Origin: Candidatus Celerinatantimonas neptuna
Lineage (GTDB): Bacteria > Pseudomonadota > Gammaproteobacteria > Enterobacterales > Celerinatantimonadaceae
Reading direction: 5' to 3'
Length of the DNA stretch: 64,000 nt
Assembly (NCBI GenBank): GCA_911810475.1
Contig: OU461276.1
Coordinates: forward strand, 3,473,501 to 3,537,500
Below are positions 39,891-48,472 of the stretch, one piece after another. Within the stretch, counting starts at the first letter, position 1. Every line of letters begins with the position of its first letter. The position numbers and the translations under genes were made by a program. The notes below the pieces were generated by a model. The model searched no databases and had not been told where the DNA came from. It saw only the letters and a list, made by a program, of their open reading frames with translations.

Positions 39891-40167
39891 TATTGTATTC
39901 GTTGTGACCAGATAATCTATTGTAATAATTTCTGTTCTGCATTAGGAGGTTTTTTCTTATAGTCATCATATAATGATGGAAAATCAAAATAGACAGATAT
40001 ATTATCTTGTTGTTCTTCCAGAATAATTATATTAAAACCGATAACTGTAATACCGTGTAATTGATAGATTTAAAATTCCAGACTAAGCTTTGTGGTGTTA
40101 AATAGAGTGTTCGCTGTTTTGAACCTTGTTAGTCAATATTGATAACATTCATCAATTGGAGAAGAAC

Positions 40168-40413
40168 ATGGATTTCACAGTTCAATTAAACGATACAGGA
40201 CTCACCCTCAAAAACTCTGGCGACGCAGCGACTGTGCCACTTGGTGGCTCAAATTCAATTGAATTACCCGATGGCGCTGTCATTCAGCCACCTTCAGGCC
40301 ATTACTGGCACATTGATATGAATCGTTCCAGCGGAGTTCGCCTTCAGGGAACTCACGGCCCGGTCGATATGGGAAAAAATAGCAGTGCATTCTTCTATAT
40401 CGATTCACTATAG
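40168..40413 (+). CDS. Unrecognised 81-aa protein
   Basis: I do not recognise this protein. It starts MDFTVQLNDTGLTLKNSGDA behind a good GGAGAAG ribosome site and ends FFYIDSL. There is no signal peptide, membrane helix or cysteine. Alternating short hydrophobic runs with Gly, Asn and Asp suggest a compact beta fold of cytoplasmic character. It stands alone with a 277-base upstream gap that can hold its own promoter and a hairpin downstream. Codon use looks like its neighbours. Confidence 0.7.
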   Translation: MDFTVQLNDTGLTLKNSGDAATVPLGGSNSIELPDGAVIQPPSGHYWHIDMNRSSGVRLQGTHGPVDMGKNSSAFFYIDSL

Positions 40414-40433
40414 GTAGTTTTGTATAAACTCAG

Positions 40434-40459
40434 GTTGCCTTAAGTTCTTTTGAGGCAAC
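40434..40459. terminator. Hairpin after the 81-aa gene
   Basis: A 7-bp stem GTTGCCT / AGGCAAC with a 12-base loop, 20 bases after the stop and just before the convergent YhdN-type gene end. The sequence after it is partly T-rich; probably bidirectional. Confidence 0.5.
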
Positions 40460-40469
40460 TTATTGCTTT

Positions 40470-40841
40470 TCAGAGGATGTCTAGTTTCTGGATATAGTGA
40501 TGAATAAATGTCGTATCCATTCCCTTTAATCTCATTTTTAGCTCTAATTCTTGCAGTTTACGAAAAATATGGTGCTGTTTGAACGTTTGATTATTTATTG
40601 CTTGTGTATCGAGTGATTGCAATAAATTACAAAGGTGTAGAGCCTCTTGCCGTTGCTGTATCTCTGGTGGAAGATACCCCGCATTTTTTAGAATACGATA
40701 GCCTGCTTTTAATTCTTCTGGAACCTGACTGTCATCGTCAAGTTGTAATGGTTTTCCTTTCCCTGGGAGATCATCGAGCTCGCCATTTTTAATGGCTTGA
40801 CTAATTTGTTGCTCAACGAGTTGGTCAAATATTGACATCAT
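40470..40841 (-). CDS. YhdN-type DUF1992 protein
   Basis: A 123-residue protein matching E. coli YhdN and the DUF1992/DnaJC28-type conserved domain. The hallmark ELDDLPGKGKPLQLDDDSQVPEELKAGYRILKNAGYLPPE runs across residues about 21-60. The function of the family is not established. The first two codons are both ATG, leaving the start uncertain by one residue. It is 21 bases after the GlxA-type regulator gene, so cotranscription is possible. Confidence 0.88.
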   Translation of the reverse strand: MMSIFDQLVEQQISQAIKNGELDDLPGKGKPLQLDDDSQVPEELKAGYRILKNAGYLPPEIQQRQEALHLCNLLQSLDTQAINNQTFKQHHIFRKLQELELKMRLKGMDTTFIHHYIQKLDIL

Positions 40842-40862
40842 CGTTCCAATAAGAGATACCCG

Positions 40863-41840
40863 CTATGCATTATACATTTTTGCACGGATCATTTTCCTAT
40901 ATTTACTAGGTGTAATATGGCATGTTTGCCTAAAGCGAGTTGCAAAATGATAGCTATCTTTATAGCCAACCTGTTCGGCGACATCCTGAATTGACATGCT
41001 AAAGTCTCGTAGAAGCTGCTGTGCGGTTGTGACCCTGAGTTGTTGAAGGTATTGATGTGGGGTTTGGCCAACTTGTTCTTTGAACTTTCTATTAAATGTG
41101 CGTAAGGGGAGTTCACAGTGGTCGGCGACGGTTTGAGAGGTAATATTCTGGCTAAGATGCCGTTTCATCCAATCCTGGGCAAGCGCGATAGATTCATCAA
41201 ACTGGACTTGGCCACCAATTTTGTAGAAGGGTTGCTGTGACGTTTTTGAAACTTCATGTCCATAATGTGTTTCAATGATATTTGCTGTTTTTTGCCCAAA
41301 ATGTTCAGCGATCAGATAGAGAATCATTTCTGCCTGAGAGTTAATACTTCCGGTACAATAAAGCCCATCAGCTGCAGTAATAGATGCTTTCCGGTTTAAT
41401 TTGACTAGTGGGTAGTTTTTGGCAAATCGGTCATAATAATACCAATGGGTTGTGGCGACCTGTCCATCCAGTAGCCCTGTTTCAGCCAGCCAGATCACGC
41501 CTGTTCCTGTTGCGACAAACTGGCAACCTGAATGATAGTTTTGTCTGATCCAATCGATGATCCCCGTGGTTTTTTTGAGTGTTGAGCGCGGATTTCCCCA
41601 CATTGGCGGAAGCACAATGATATCTGCGTTTAAAGGGTCTTTGAATGTGGCATTTGGCTGTAAGACCAATCCACCTGTCAGAGATGGGCAGTGCAGTGAA
41701 TCAGCAACGATTTTGATTGTTAAAGGTTCTTTTTTTTGAAGCGCATGTTCACGCAAACTTGCTGCACTTGTGAGCATTTCAACAGCTAATGAGACCCCTG
41801 TGACGATTGCCCGGGGGTAAAGCGCAAAGGCAACATTCAT
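40863..41840 (-). CDS. GlxA family transcriptional regulator (DJ-1/PfpI-AraC)
   Basis: A 325-residue two-domain regulator. Residues 1-200 form a DJ-1/PfpI-like (GATase1) domain; where class members often have a Cys nucleophile the sequence is FVATGTGVIWLAETGLLDG, so it is non-catalytic and likely senses a ligand. Residues about 225-320 are an AraC-type double HTH: SQTVADHCELPLRTFNRKFKEQVG then SIQDVAEQVGYKDSYHFATRFRQ. It is divergent from fabY with about 110 bases between starts, so it may control fabY or itself. Ligand unknown. Confidence 0.88.
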   Translation of the reverse strand: MNVAFALYPRAIVTGVSLAVEMLTSAASLREHALQKKEPLTIKIVADSLHCPSLTGGLVLQPNATFKDPLNADIIVLPPMWGNPRSTLKKTTGIIDWIRQNYHSGCQFVATGTGVIWLAETGLLDGQVATTHWYYYDRFAKNYPLVKLNRKASITAADGLYCTGSINSQAEMILYLIAEHFGQKTANIIETHYGHEVSKTSQQPFYKIGGQVQFDESIALAQDWMKRHLSQNITSQTVADHCELPLRTFNRKFKEQVGQTPHQYLQQLRVTTAQQLLRDFSMSIQDVAEQVGYKDSYHFATRFRQTCHITPSKYRKMIRAKMYNA

Positions 41841-41949
41841 GAAAACTCCAAATTGGCATTAATTTCAGATTTTTTGGCCCTATTGCCAGGTTACAGACTA
41901 TCATTAATTAGTAACAATAGCTTCATATTTGATAGTTTTAGGTTGTAAT

Positions 41950-43797
41950 ATGGCGAAAATTCCGGTAATCGTCGGGCTCGGTGGCATGAATGCAGCGGGT
42001 CGAAGCTCTGGATTTCATAGTTATAAACGTATGATTTCCGATGTATTGGATGATCAGGTAATGTCATCAACTTGGTGTGATCTGGCAAATCGAATGGGAT
42101 TTGACAGTGACAAGCTTGATAAAGAGATGATTGAATCAATTAAACAAGGCACGCTGGTCAGAAGAATTGATTCATTTGATCCGGACAATCTGTTATATCA
42201 ATCTAAAGCTACCTTAAACAGCCAGGAAGGCCAGCTTAGTTTTCTTTTACGTAAGAGTAAATTACCGGATCAAATTCCAGAGAGCTGGCATTTAGAAGAG
42301 CAGGGTAGCAAAGTTAAAGTAACCGTATTTGGTGATTTAACGGCTTTACTTCCTGAACGAGTATCCTTTGGTGTAACTAGCGCAGCAAATATTCCACATG
42401 GCTTTGATCCCGGGAAACTCTATAATGCCCGTTTCCATCCCCGGGGCCTGAAACTCAGTATTTACGGCGCATCTGATTTACTTAATTCGTTAGGTTTTGA
42501 ATGGCAGCAGGTTCTTGAGTTAATTACGCCTGACCAGGTCAGTGTCTACGCCGGCAGTTCGATGGGGCAGATTGACGATTGTTCTATGGCAGGAATGATC
42601 GCTGCGCCTCTGACAGGGGGGCGTGTCAGCACTAAGATGATGGCTATGTCGTTCGCTCAAATGCCTGCGGACTTTATTAATAGCTATGTGATTAATTCGG
42701 TCGGTAATACCGGAACGAATATGGGGGCCTGTGCGACATTTCTATATAATCTTCGTCAGGGTATGAATGATATTCAGCAAGGGAATGCCAGAGTTGCTGT
42801 CGTTGGTAATGCTGAAGCACCTATTGTTGCAGAATTAATGGAAGGTTACCGGGTCATGGGGGCGCTGGCTGAAGATAAGCGTTTATGTGCCCTGGATAAT
42901 AGTGAAAAACCAGATAACCGCAGGGCGTGTCGTCCGTTTTCAGAAAATGCCGGGTTTATTATGGGTGAGTCGGCTCAGTTTATTGTCCTGATGGATGATG
43001 AGCTGGCTTTAGAACTTGGCGCGAATATTTATGGATCAATTGCAGATGTATTTGTAAGTGCCGATGCTAATAAAAAATCGATTTCAGCGCCCGGTGTTGG
43101 TAACTATATCACGATGGCAAAAGCAACAGCCCTTGCAAAGGCTATTTTGGGAGAAGATGGCTTACAGCAAACCTATGTTCAGGCACATGGAACCGGTACA
43201 CCACAAAACCGTGTAACTGAAAGCCATATTTTGAATGAAGTTGCAAAAACATTTGGAATTAAACAGTGGCCGGTTACCGCTGTTAAATCTTACGTTGGTC
43301 ATTCGATGGGCGTAGCAGCAGGTGATCAGCTTATTGCATCGCTTGGGGTATGGCGTTATGGCTATATTCCAGGTATTAAAACGATTGACCATATTGCTGA
43401 GGATGTTCATTGCTCAAACTTGAATATACTGACCGATCATCATTTTGTCGGAGAACAAGGGAATCAGTGTCAAGGTGTGATCATCAATGCGAAAGGCTTT
43501 GGTGGTAATAATGCTTCTGCTTTGGTTTTATCTCCAGAGAAAACGATGTCGATGCTGACTAAAAAATATGGCGAGAAGCGATTAGCCCAATATATTGACA
43601 GTAATGAACCCGTCCGCCTGAACGTGGAGAAGGCCGATGAAGCTGCGACAGAAGGTCAGGAATCGATGATCTATACGTTTGGAAAATCAGTGATGGATGA
43701 AAGTAGTGTGGTTTTAGGTGAAAAACAGGTACAACTTTCTGAATTTAATCAGGCGATTCCGTTACCCACAGATAATCCATTTAAAGATTATTGCTAA
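41950..43797 (+). CDS. fabY: Beta-ketoacyl-ACP synthase FabY-type
   Basis: A 615-residue ketosynthase closely resembling Pseudomonas FabY, which primes type II fatty acid synthesis from acetyl-CoA and malonyl-ACP in place of FabH. The start KIPVIVGLGGMNAAGRSSGFHSYKR and FHPRGL block are family features. The catalytic triad is Cys261 (GACATFLYNL), His413 (QAHGTGTP) and His451 (VGHSMG). ATG at 41950 was chosen over 41929 for N-terminal fit, behind AGGT. Single gene followed by a terminator. Confidence 0.88.
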   Translation: MAKIPVIVGLGGMNAAGRSSGFHSYKRMISDVLDDQVMSSTWCDLANRMGFDSDKLDKEMIESIKQGTLVRRIDSFDPDNLLYQSKATLNSQEGQLSFLLRKSKLPDQIPESWHLEEQGSKVKVTVFGDLTALLPERVSFGVTSAANIPHGFDPGKLYNARFHPRGLKLSIYGASDLLNSLGFEWQQVLELITPDQVSVYAGSSMGQIDDCSMAGMIAAPLTGGRVSTKMMAMSFAQMPADFINSYVINSVGNTGTNMGACATFLYNLRQGMNDIQQGNARVAVVGNAEAPIVAELMEGYRVMGALAEDKRLCALDNSEKPDNRRACRPFSENAGFIMGESAQFIVLMDDELALELGANIYGSIADVFVSADANKKSISAPGVGNYITMAKATALAKAILGEDGLQQTYVQAHGTGTPQNRVTESHILNEVAKTFGIKQWPVTAVKSYVGHSMGVAAGDQLIASLGVWRYGYIPGIKTIDHIAEDVHCSNLNILTDHHFVGEQGNQCQGVIINAKGFGGNNASALVLSPEKTMSMLTKKYGEKRLAQYIDSNEPVRLNVEKADEAATEGQESMIYTFGKSVMDESSVVLGEKQVQLSEFNQAIPLPTDNPFKDYC

Positions 43798-43823
43798 ACA
43801 TCTATTTCAGTAAAACTTAGAGT

Positions 43824-43852
43824 AAACAGGCGGATCTATGATTCGCCTGTTT
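43824..43852. terminator. Bidirectional terminator after fabY
   Basis: A 9-bp perfect stem AAACAGGCG / CGCCTGTTT with an 11-base loop and T-rich ends on both strands, between the ends of fabY (plus) and cydC (minus). Confidence 0.8.
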
Positions 43853-43858
43853 CTGTTC

Positions 43859-45508
43859 TTACTCATGAGAAAGTTCTAATTTGGTAAAGTCATTTAATAA
43901 TGGAACAGATAAATGACTGGCAATAATAAGCATTGATGAACGACAGGCACTATTTAACGTTTGACTAATGATACCGATAGTTTGTTTATCTAAGCCTTCA
44001 AAAGGTTCATCTAAAAGCATAACATCAGGGGTTTGAAGCAAAACACGGGCAAGCCCCAAACGTCTGGCTTGTCCTCCTGATATGTTATTCCCTTGAGTGC
44101 CTAATAGCGTATCGATTCCATTTGGAAGCTCGTTAACCCATTCATCTAAAGCAACACCTTTGAGTACCTGATAGATTTGCTCATCAGTTGCCTGGGCTAA
44201 TCCTAACCGTAAGTTGTTTCTGATACTTTGATTAAATATATAAGGTGTCTGAGGTAAGTAGCCAATTTGTGATTGGTAATTTAACCGATCATTGAGACCC
44301 AGAGATTGATGGTTATAACAAATTTCGCCTGATTCGGGTTCAAGTTGATTTGCTAATGCATCCAGAAGTGTTGTCTTCCCAATGCCACTTGGTCCTTTAA
44401 GCCAGATTTTAGCGCCTGTTTCAAGATGAAGATTAAGCCGGTGAATTCCTTTAACAGCATTCTGTTTTCTAATATCTGTATTGCTTAGTTCGATTGATTG
44501 TAAACGGTTATCCTGACCTGAATGCGTTGGTGGGGTAATCGGCTCTTCAGGCTGCAATTGGTTCAGACGTTTAATCCCCACTTGTGCCTGAGCTGTTCCA
44601 ATAAAGCTCATCGCTAAAGGCGAAAAAACTTCATTTAATCCAAGAAGAGCAAAAATAAGACCTGCAAATATAGAACCATGGATAGTGCCATTTTCAAGTT
44701 GTGTTGCAGCGAGCAGGCTGCTACTGGCAATGGTTAGTGCTGTAATTGCTAACATAAGATGCCGGGTGGCAGCTGCGATAATTTGCATTCGATATTCAAT
44801 GTTAAACTGACATTGATCCTGATAGAACAGCCGCTCTGCATAGCCTTGCCAGCGACCCCTGATAGATAAAGTCACCAAAGCACCAAACAGGTTCATAAAC
44901 CGGGATCTCCGGTACACGCCAATTAACTGTAATTTCCAAATAAGTTTGTGACCGAATCGAAAACTCAGCCAGGGCAGGATAAGTGTGTTAATGATAAGTC
45001 CTGACGCCATTGGAATCAGTGTAGCAGGCGCAAATATATAAATGATAATGAGGTAGATAAGGCTGGCAACCCATGCATAGATTCTGGGCATCCAGACCTG
45101 AAGCGGCCAGCGGTTAAGTAAATCAACATCGCTCACAATGCGTTGAAGCAAATCTCCGACTTTCACATGCTGTGGGAGTTTGTGATGTGTAAGCTGTTGC
45201 CATACCCATAAACGAAGATCTTTCAATAAACTTAACAGGTGATGATGGGCCGTAAGTTGCTCAAAGTAGCGACCACTTGTTCGTAATATTGCCATTAAAC
45301 GAATAATGGCGCCAGGGGTAAAATAGTTGAAAGTAAGAGTCATTCCCATAACGCCAGCTAATCCGGCTGCCGTAATGAACCATCCTGAGATCGCGAGAAG
45401 AAAAACGGCAGAAATAGTGGATATTAGCCCCAAACCTAAAGCTAACCAAAGCATAGAACTTTGGTTTTTTATTAGGGATGGTATCGTTAGTTTTTGATCA
45501 GATTTCAT
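43859..45508 (-). CDS. cydC: Heterodimeric ABC exporter subunit CydC
   Basis: Partner of CydD in the thiol exporter that sends glutathione and cysteine to the periplasm and is needed for assembly of cytochrome bd. The 549-residue protein has six membrane helices with the characteristic SGWFITAAGLAG near 42-53, Walker A GPSGIGKTT, signature ISGGQARRLGLARVL and Walker B VMLLDEPFEGLD. Its start overlaps the cydD stop by 4 bases. Last gene of cydABX-DC. Confidence 0.9.
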   Translation of the reverse strand: MKSDQKLTIPSLIKNQSSMLWLALGLGLISTISAVFLLAISGWFITAAGLAGVMGMTLTFNYFTPGAIIRLMAILRTSGRYFEQLTAHHHLLSLLKDLRLWVWQQLTHHKLPQHVKVGDLLQRIVSDVDLLNRWPLQVWMPRIYAWVASLIYLIIIYIFAPATLIPMASGLIINTLILPWLSFRFGHKLIWKLQLIGVYRRSRFMNLFGALVTLSIRGRWQGYAERLFYQDQCQFNIEYRMQIIAAATRHLMLAITALTIASSSLLAATQLENGTIHGSIFAGLIFALLGLNEVFSPLAMSFIGTAQAQVGIKRLNQLQPEEPITPPTHSGQDNRLQSIELSNTDIRKQNAVKGIHRLNLHLETGAKIWLKGPSGIGKTTLLDALANQLEPESGEICYNHQSLGLNDRLNYQSQIGYLPQTPYIFNQSIRNNLRLGLAQATDEQIYQVLKGVALDEWVNELPNGIDTLLGTQGNNISGGQARRLGLARVLLQTPDVMLLDEPFEGLDKQTIGIISQTLNSACRSSMLIIASHLSVPLLNDFTKLELSHE

Positions 45509-47229
45509 GCATGAATTCCTGTAATGGGCTGATGTTCTGTTAATTCACCATGCTGCATGATTAAGGATCGGTCGCACCAGAATATCGGGTGCGTATCATG
45601 GCTTACCAATAAGGTGGTTTTCCCCTTTGTTACCTTATCTAAGGTTACATAAAGCGCACTAACTGTTTGCGGATCAAGATGGGCACCAGGTTCATCTAAA
45701 AGCCAGACCGGAGCATCAGTTAAAATCGCTCTGGCGATAGATAAGCGTTGAAGTTGGCCTCCTGATAAACCCGCACCAAGTTCTGAGATTGGTGTATCTA
45801 GTCCCAGAGGGAGTGCCTGTATAAATTCACTTGCTTCAGCTTGAACTAATGCTTTTGCAACTTGTGTATCTGTAATTTTTCCTAATCCTAAAATCAGGTT
45901 TTGTCCTAGTGTTCCACTAACCCATTCTGGTGTTTGTGGTAGCCACGCCAGTTGACTTCGCCAGCTAGAGAGTTCTATCGACTTGAGAGATTGCGAGCCA
46001 ATCGATATGGTTCCCTGATAATCAAGGTTAAAACCAAGTAACAGATTAAGCAGGCTTGATTTACCGGCTCCTGATTCACCACTTAGCCAAATGCGTTCAC
46101 CCGGATTGATCGTCAGGTGGATATTTTTGAGTAGATGGCGTTGTTCTATTTGCCAGCTGACATCACTAAAAGTAATCGTGTTGTTGGTTTGCTTTAATGG
46201 CTCAGGCGCTTTGGCTGTTGGATGGACTAGCTGAATAGATAATATTTCAAGGATTTTTTCGGCAGCCGCAATTGCTTTTTGCCGGGCATGATAATCAGCA
46301 CCTAATTGCCTTAATGGAAGATAAAACTCAGGAGCAAGTAATAGCATGAATAATGAATCATGCAGATTTAAGAAAATCTGGCCCCCGTATCCAGGAACTT
46401 GCTTAATTAAACCCAGCCCCAGAATCAAGGCAATAATTGCAATTGAAATGGAGGCAAATAATTCGAGAGTTGCCGTTGATAGAAAAGCTAATCCCAGCAC
46501 TTTCATTGTTGTCGACTGATAGGACTCAGCACTGTCTCGTAGACGCTGTTCTGCCTCGCGCTCGCGACTGAGTAAGCGTAGCTGAAACAATCCCCGTGTT
46601 AAATCTACAAACTGATTTGATAGAATTGCCAAAACTGCAAATTGACGACGGTTTGCATCAGCAGCTTTCTGGCCAACTAATATCATAAAATAGATGACTA
46701 AAGGGGCGGTTAGTAGAAAGACTATAAATGCAAACCAGGAGATGCATGCAGCGGTTACAAGTATGGCTACAGGTATTAATATACACATAATTGCCTGGAG
46801 CTGATAACGATTGAAATAATCGTCTAATGCATCAACTTGCTCATATATAGTTGTTGATAAACCGCCATCAAGATCAATAGCCTGGCGTGCTGGTCCAAGA
46901 TGCGCAAGATGTTCTATAAGTCGGTGACGCAAAGAGGAGCGAATTTGAATACTTGCTTTTGCGCAGCACCTATCTTTAACAAATCCGGCTAAAGCTCGAA
47001 TCAGTAAAGTTGCAGTAAAACCGTAAACTAAATTAAGAGAGAAAAAATGATCCAGTATTAACTGGCTGATGATTGTCGCAAGTAACGCTGCCTGAGTAAT
47101 AATTGTTGCTGTAATTACTACGCCTGCGATAAGCGCCGCAACGAACAGTTGCCGTTGCTGCGCTTGCAGGTTTTTGAGCAGGTTAATGGACTTATTGTCT
47201 TGAACCTTCGTCGTGCTCAACCTCTTCAC
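45505..47229 (-). CDS. cydD: Heterodimeric ABC exporter subunit CydD
   Basis: First half of the CydDC exporter (see the role in periplasmic redox balance and bd oxidase assembly). Of 574 residues, the membrane part spans about 30-330 and contains ADANRRQFAVLAILSNQFVDLTRGL and ILAPEFYLPLRQLGADYHA-like text (LLAPEFYLPLRQLG) typical of CydD. The ATPase domain has [26 protein letters not shown] and VWLLDEPGAHLD. It starts with GTG, inside the cydX frame, overlapping by 38 bases, which implies translational coupling. Confidence 0.9.
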   Translation of the reverse strand: MKRLSTTKVQDNKSINLLKNLQAQQRQLFVAALIAGVVITATIITQAALLATIISQLILDHFFSLNLVYGFTATLLIRALAGFVKDRCCAKASIQIRSSLRHRLIEHLAHLGPARQAIDLDGGLSTTIYEQVDALDDYFNRYQLQAIMCILIPVAILVTAACISWFAFIVFLLTAPLVIYFMILVGQKAADANRRQFAVLAILSNQFVDLTRGLFQLRLLSREREAEQRLRDSAESYQSTTMKVLGLAFLSTATLELFASISIAIIALILGLGLIKQVPGYGGQIFLNLHDSLFMLLLAPEFYLPLRQLGADYHARQKAIAAAEKILEILSIQLVHPTAKAPEPLKQTNNTITFSDVSWQIEQRHLLKNIHLTINPGERIWLSGESGAGKSSLLNLLLGFNLDYQGTISIGSQSLKSIELSSWRSQLAWLPQTPEWVSGTLGQNLILGLGKITDTQVAKALVQAEASEFIQALPLGLDTPISELGAGLSGGQLQRLSIARAILTDAPVWLLDEPGAHLDPQTVSALYVTLDKVTKGKTTLLVSHDTHPIFWCDRSLIMQHGELTEHQPITGIHA

Positions 47230-47320
47230 CTTTATAGCCTTGGAATTCTAGCCAGACAGCATTAATAACACCAAATGAGCAAGCCAGAAGTACACCTAAA
47301 ACCCAAGTAAAATACCACAT
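47192..47320 (-). CDS. cydX: Cytochrome bd oxidase small subunit CydX
   Basis: A 42-residue single-helix protein, MWYFTWVLGVLLACSFGVIN followed by AVWLE, a clear CydX. In E. coli (37 aa) CydX stabilises the heme site of cytochrome bd-I. It lies 12 bases downstream of cydB, with an AGGAG-type ribosome site (AAAGGAGCATAAAC before the ATG). The tail is acidic (GEEVEHDEG) and overlaps the cydD start by 38 bases. Confidence 0.93.
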   Translation of the reverse strand: MWYFTWVLGVLLACSFGVINAVWLEFQGYKGEEVEHDEGSRQ

Positions 47321-47332
47321 GTTTATGCTCCT

Positions 47333-48469
47333 TTAGTACAAAGAATGACTATTATTCTCAATGTGTTTAGTATCCAGACGACCACGCATAACCCAATAGT
47401 TCCACAAGGTATATGCAAGAATAATTGGTACGAAGATACATGCAACAACAAACATAATCATCATAGTTTCATGACTTGATGTTGCATCCCACATTGTTAG
47501 ACTCATTCCAGGGTTTGTGATGGAAGGCATCAGGAATGGGAACATTGAACCACCGGCAGTCAGAATGATTCCGGCAATTCCCAAAGATGAGAATAAAAAT
47601 GCAAGTCCGCCATTTTTCTTCAAAGAAGATAATGCCGCCAGTAACATGCCACCAATTCCTAAAACAGGAGCAAGGATCAGAATCGGATACTTACTATAGT
47701 TGGTCAGCCATGCGCCCGGTTGCTGGACTGCGGTTTTCATCAGTGGAGTTAATTCTTGATTGCCATGGATAACACTGGTAATGACATAACCTTTGATACC
47801 ATATGCAATCCATACACCGGCTAAAGCGAATAGAACTGCGGTTAGCACACCAGTAATTAATGTCGATTTACTTGCGCGAGCACGTAGATCATCCGTGGTT
47901 TTCATTTGTAACCATGCGCCGCCCTGGGTGACAACCATGAGTACACTGATAAGACCCGCTAAAATGCCAAATGGGTTCAATAACTGGAAGAATGTGCCAG
48001 TATAGAAAGAACGCATCATGTCATTAAAGTGGAAAGGTACGCCTTGTAAAATGTTACCGAATGCAACGCCGAAAATGAGTGCAGGAACAAACGAACCGAA
48101 TGTGATCCCCCAATCCCAGGCATTACGCCATTTGCTTTTTTCCAGTTTTGAACGATAGTCGAATCCGACGGGGCGGAACCATAACGCTGCTAATGCCAGT
48201 AAAACCGCCAGATAAAAACCAGAAAAAGAAGTTGCATAAACAATTGGCCAGGCAGCAAATAATGCGCCGCCAGCGGTAATTAGCCAGACCTGATTACCAT
48301 CCCAGTGAGGGGCGATACTATTAATCATGATTCGACGGTCGGTATCGGTTTTGCCAATGACTCTGAGCAGTGTACCTACGCCCATGTCAAAACCATCGGT
48401 AACAGTAAACCCAATTAACAGGACTCCCATTAATACCCACCAGATGAGTTTAAGAGTTTGATAATCCAT
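47333..48469 (-). CDS. cydB: Cytochrome bd ubiquinol oxidase subunit II
   Basis: Membrane partner of CydA in the high-affinity oxygen reductase used at low oxygen. The 378-residue protein has about eight to nine helices, the N-terminal WWVLMGVLLIGFTVTDGFDMGVG, HWDGNQVWLITAGGALFAAWP and GLRP-like WFRPVGFDYRSK motifs. Length matches E. coli CydB (379). It follows cydA by 3 bases and precedes cydX by 12. Confidence 0.96.
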   Translation of the reverse strand: MDYQTLKLIWWVLMGVLLIGFTVTDGFDMGVGTLLRVIGKTDTDRRIMINSIAPHWDGNQVWLITAGGALFAAWPIVYATSFSGFYLAVLLALAALWFRPVGFDYRSKLEKSKWRNAWDWGITFGSFVPALIFGVAFGNILQGVPFHFNDMMRSFYTGTFFQLLNPFGILAGLISVLMVVTQGGAWLQMKTTDDLRARASKSTLITGVLTAVLFALAGVWIAYGIKGYVITSVIHGNQELTPLMKTAVQQPGAWLTNYSKYPILILAPVLGIGGMLLAALSSLKKNGGLAFLFSSLGIAGIILTAGGSMFPFLMPSITNPGMSLTMWDATSSHETMMIMFVVACIFVPIILAYTLWNYWVMRGRLDTKHIENNSHSLY

Positions 48470-48472
48470 CGC

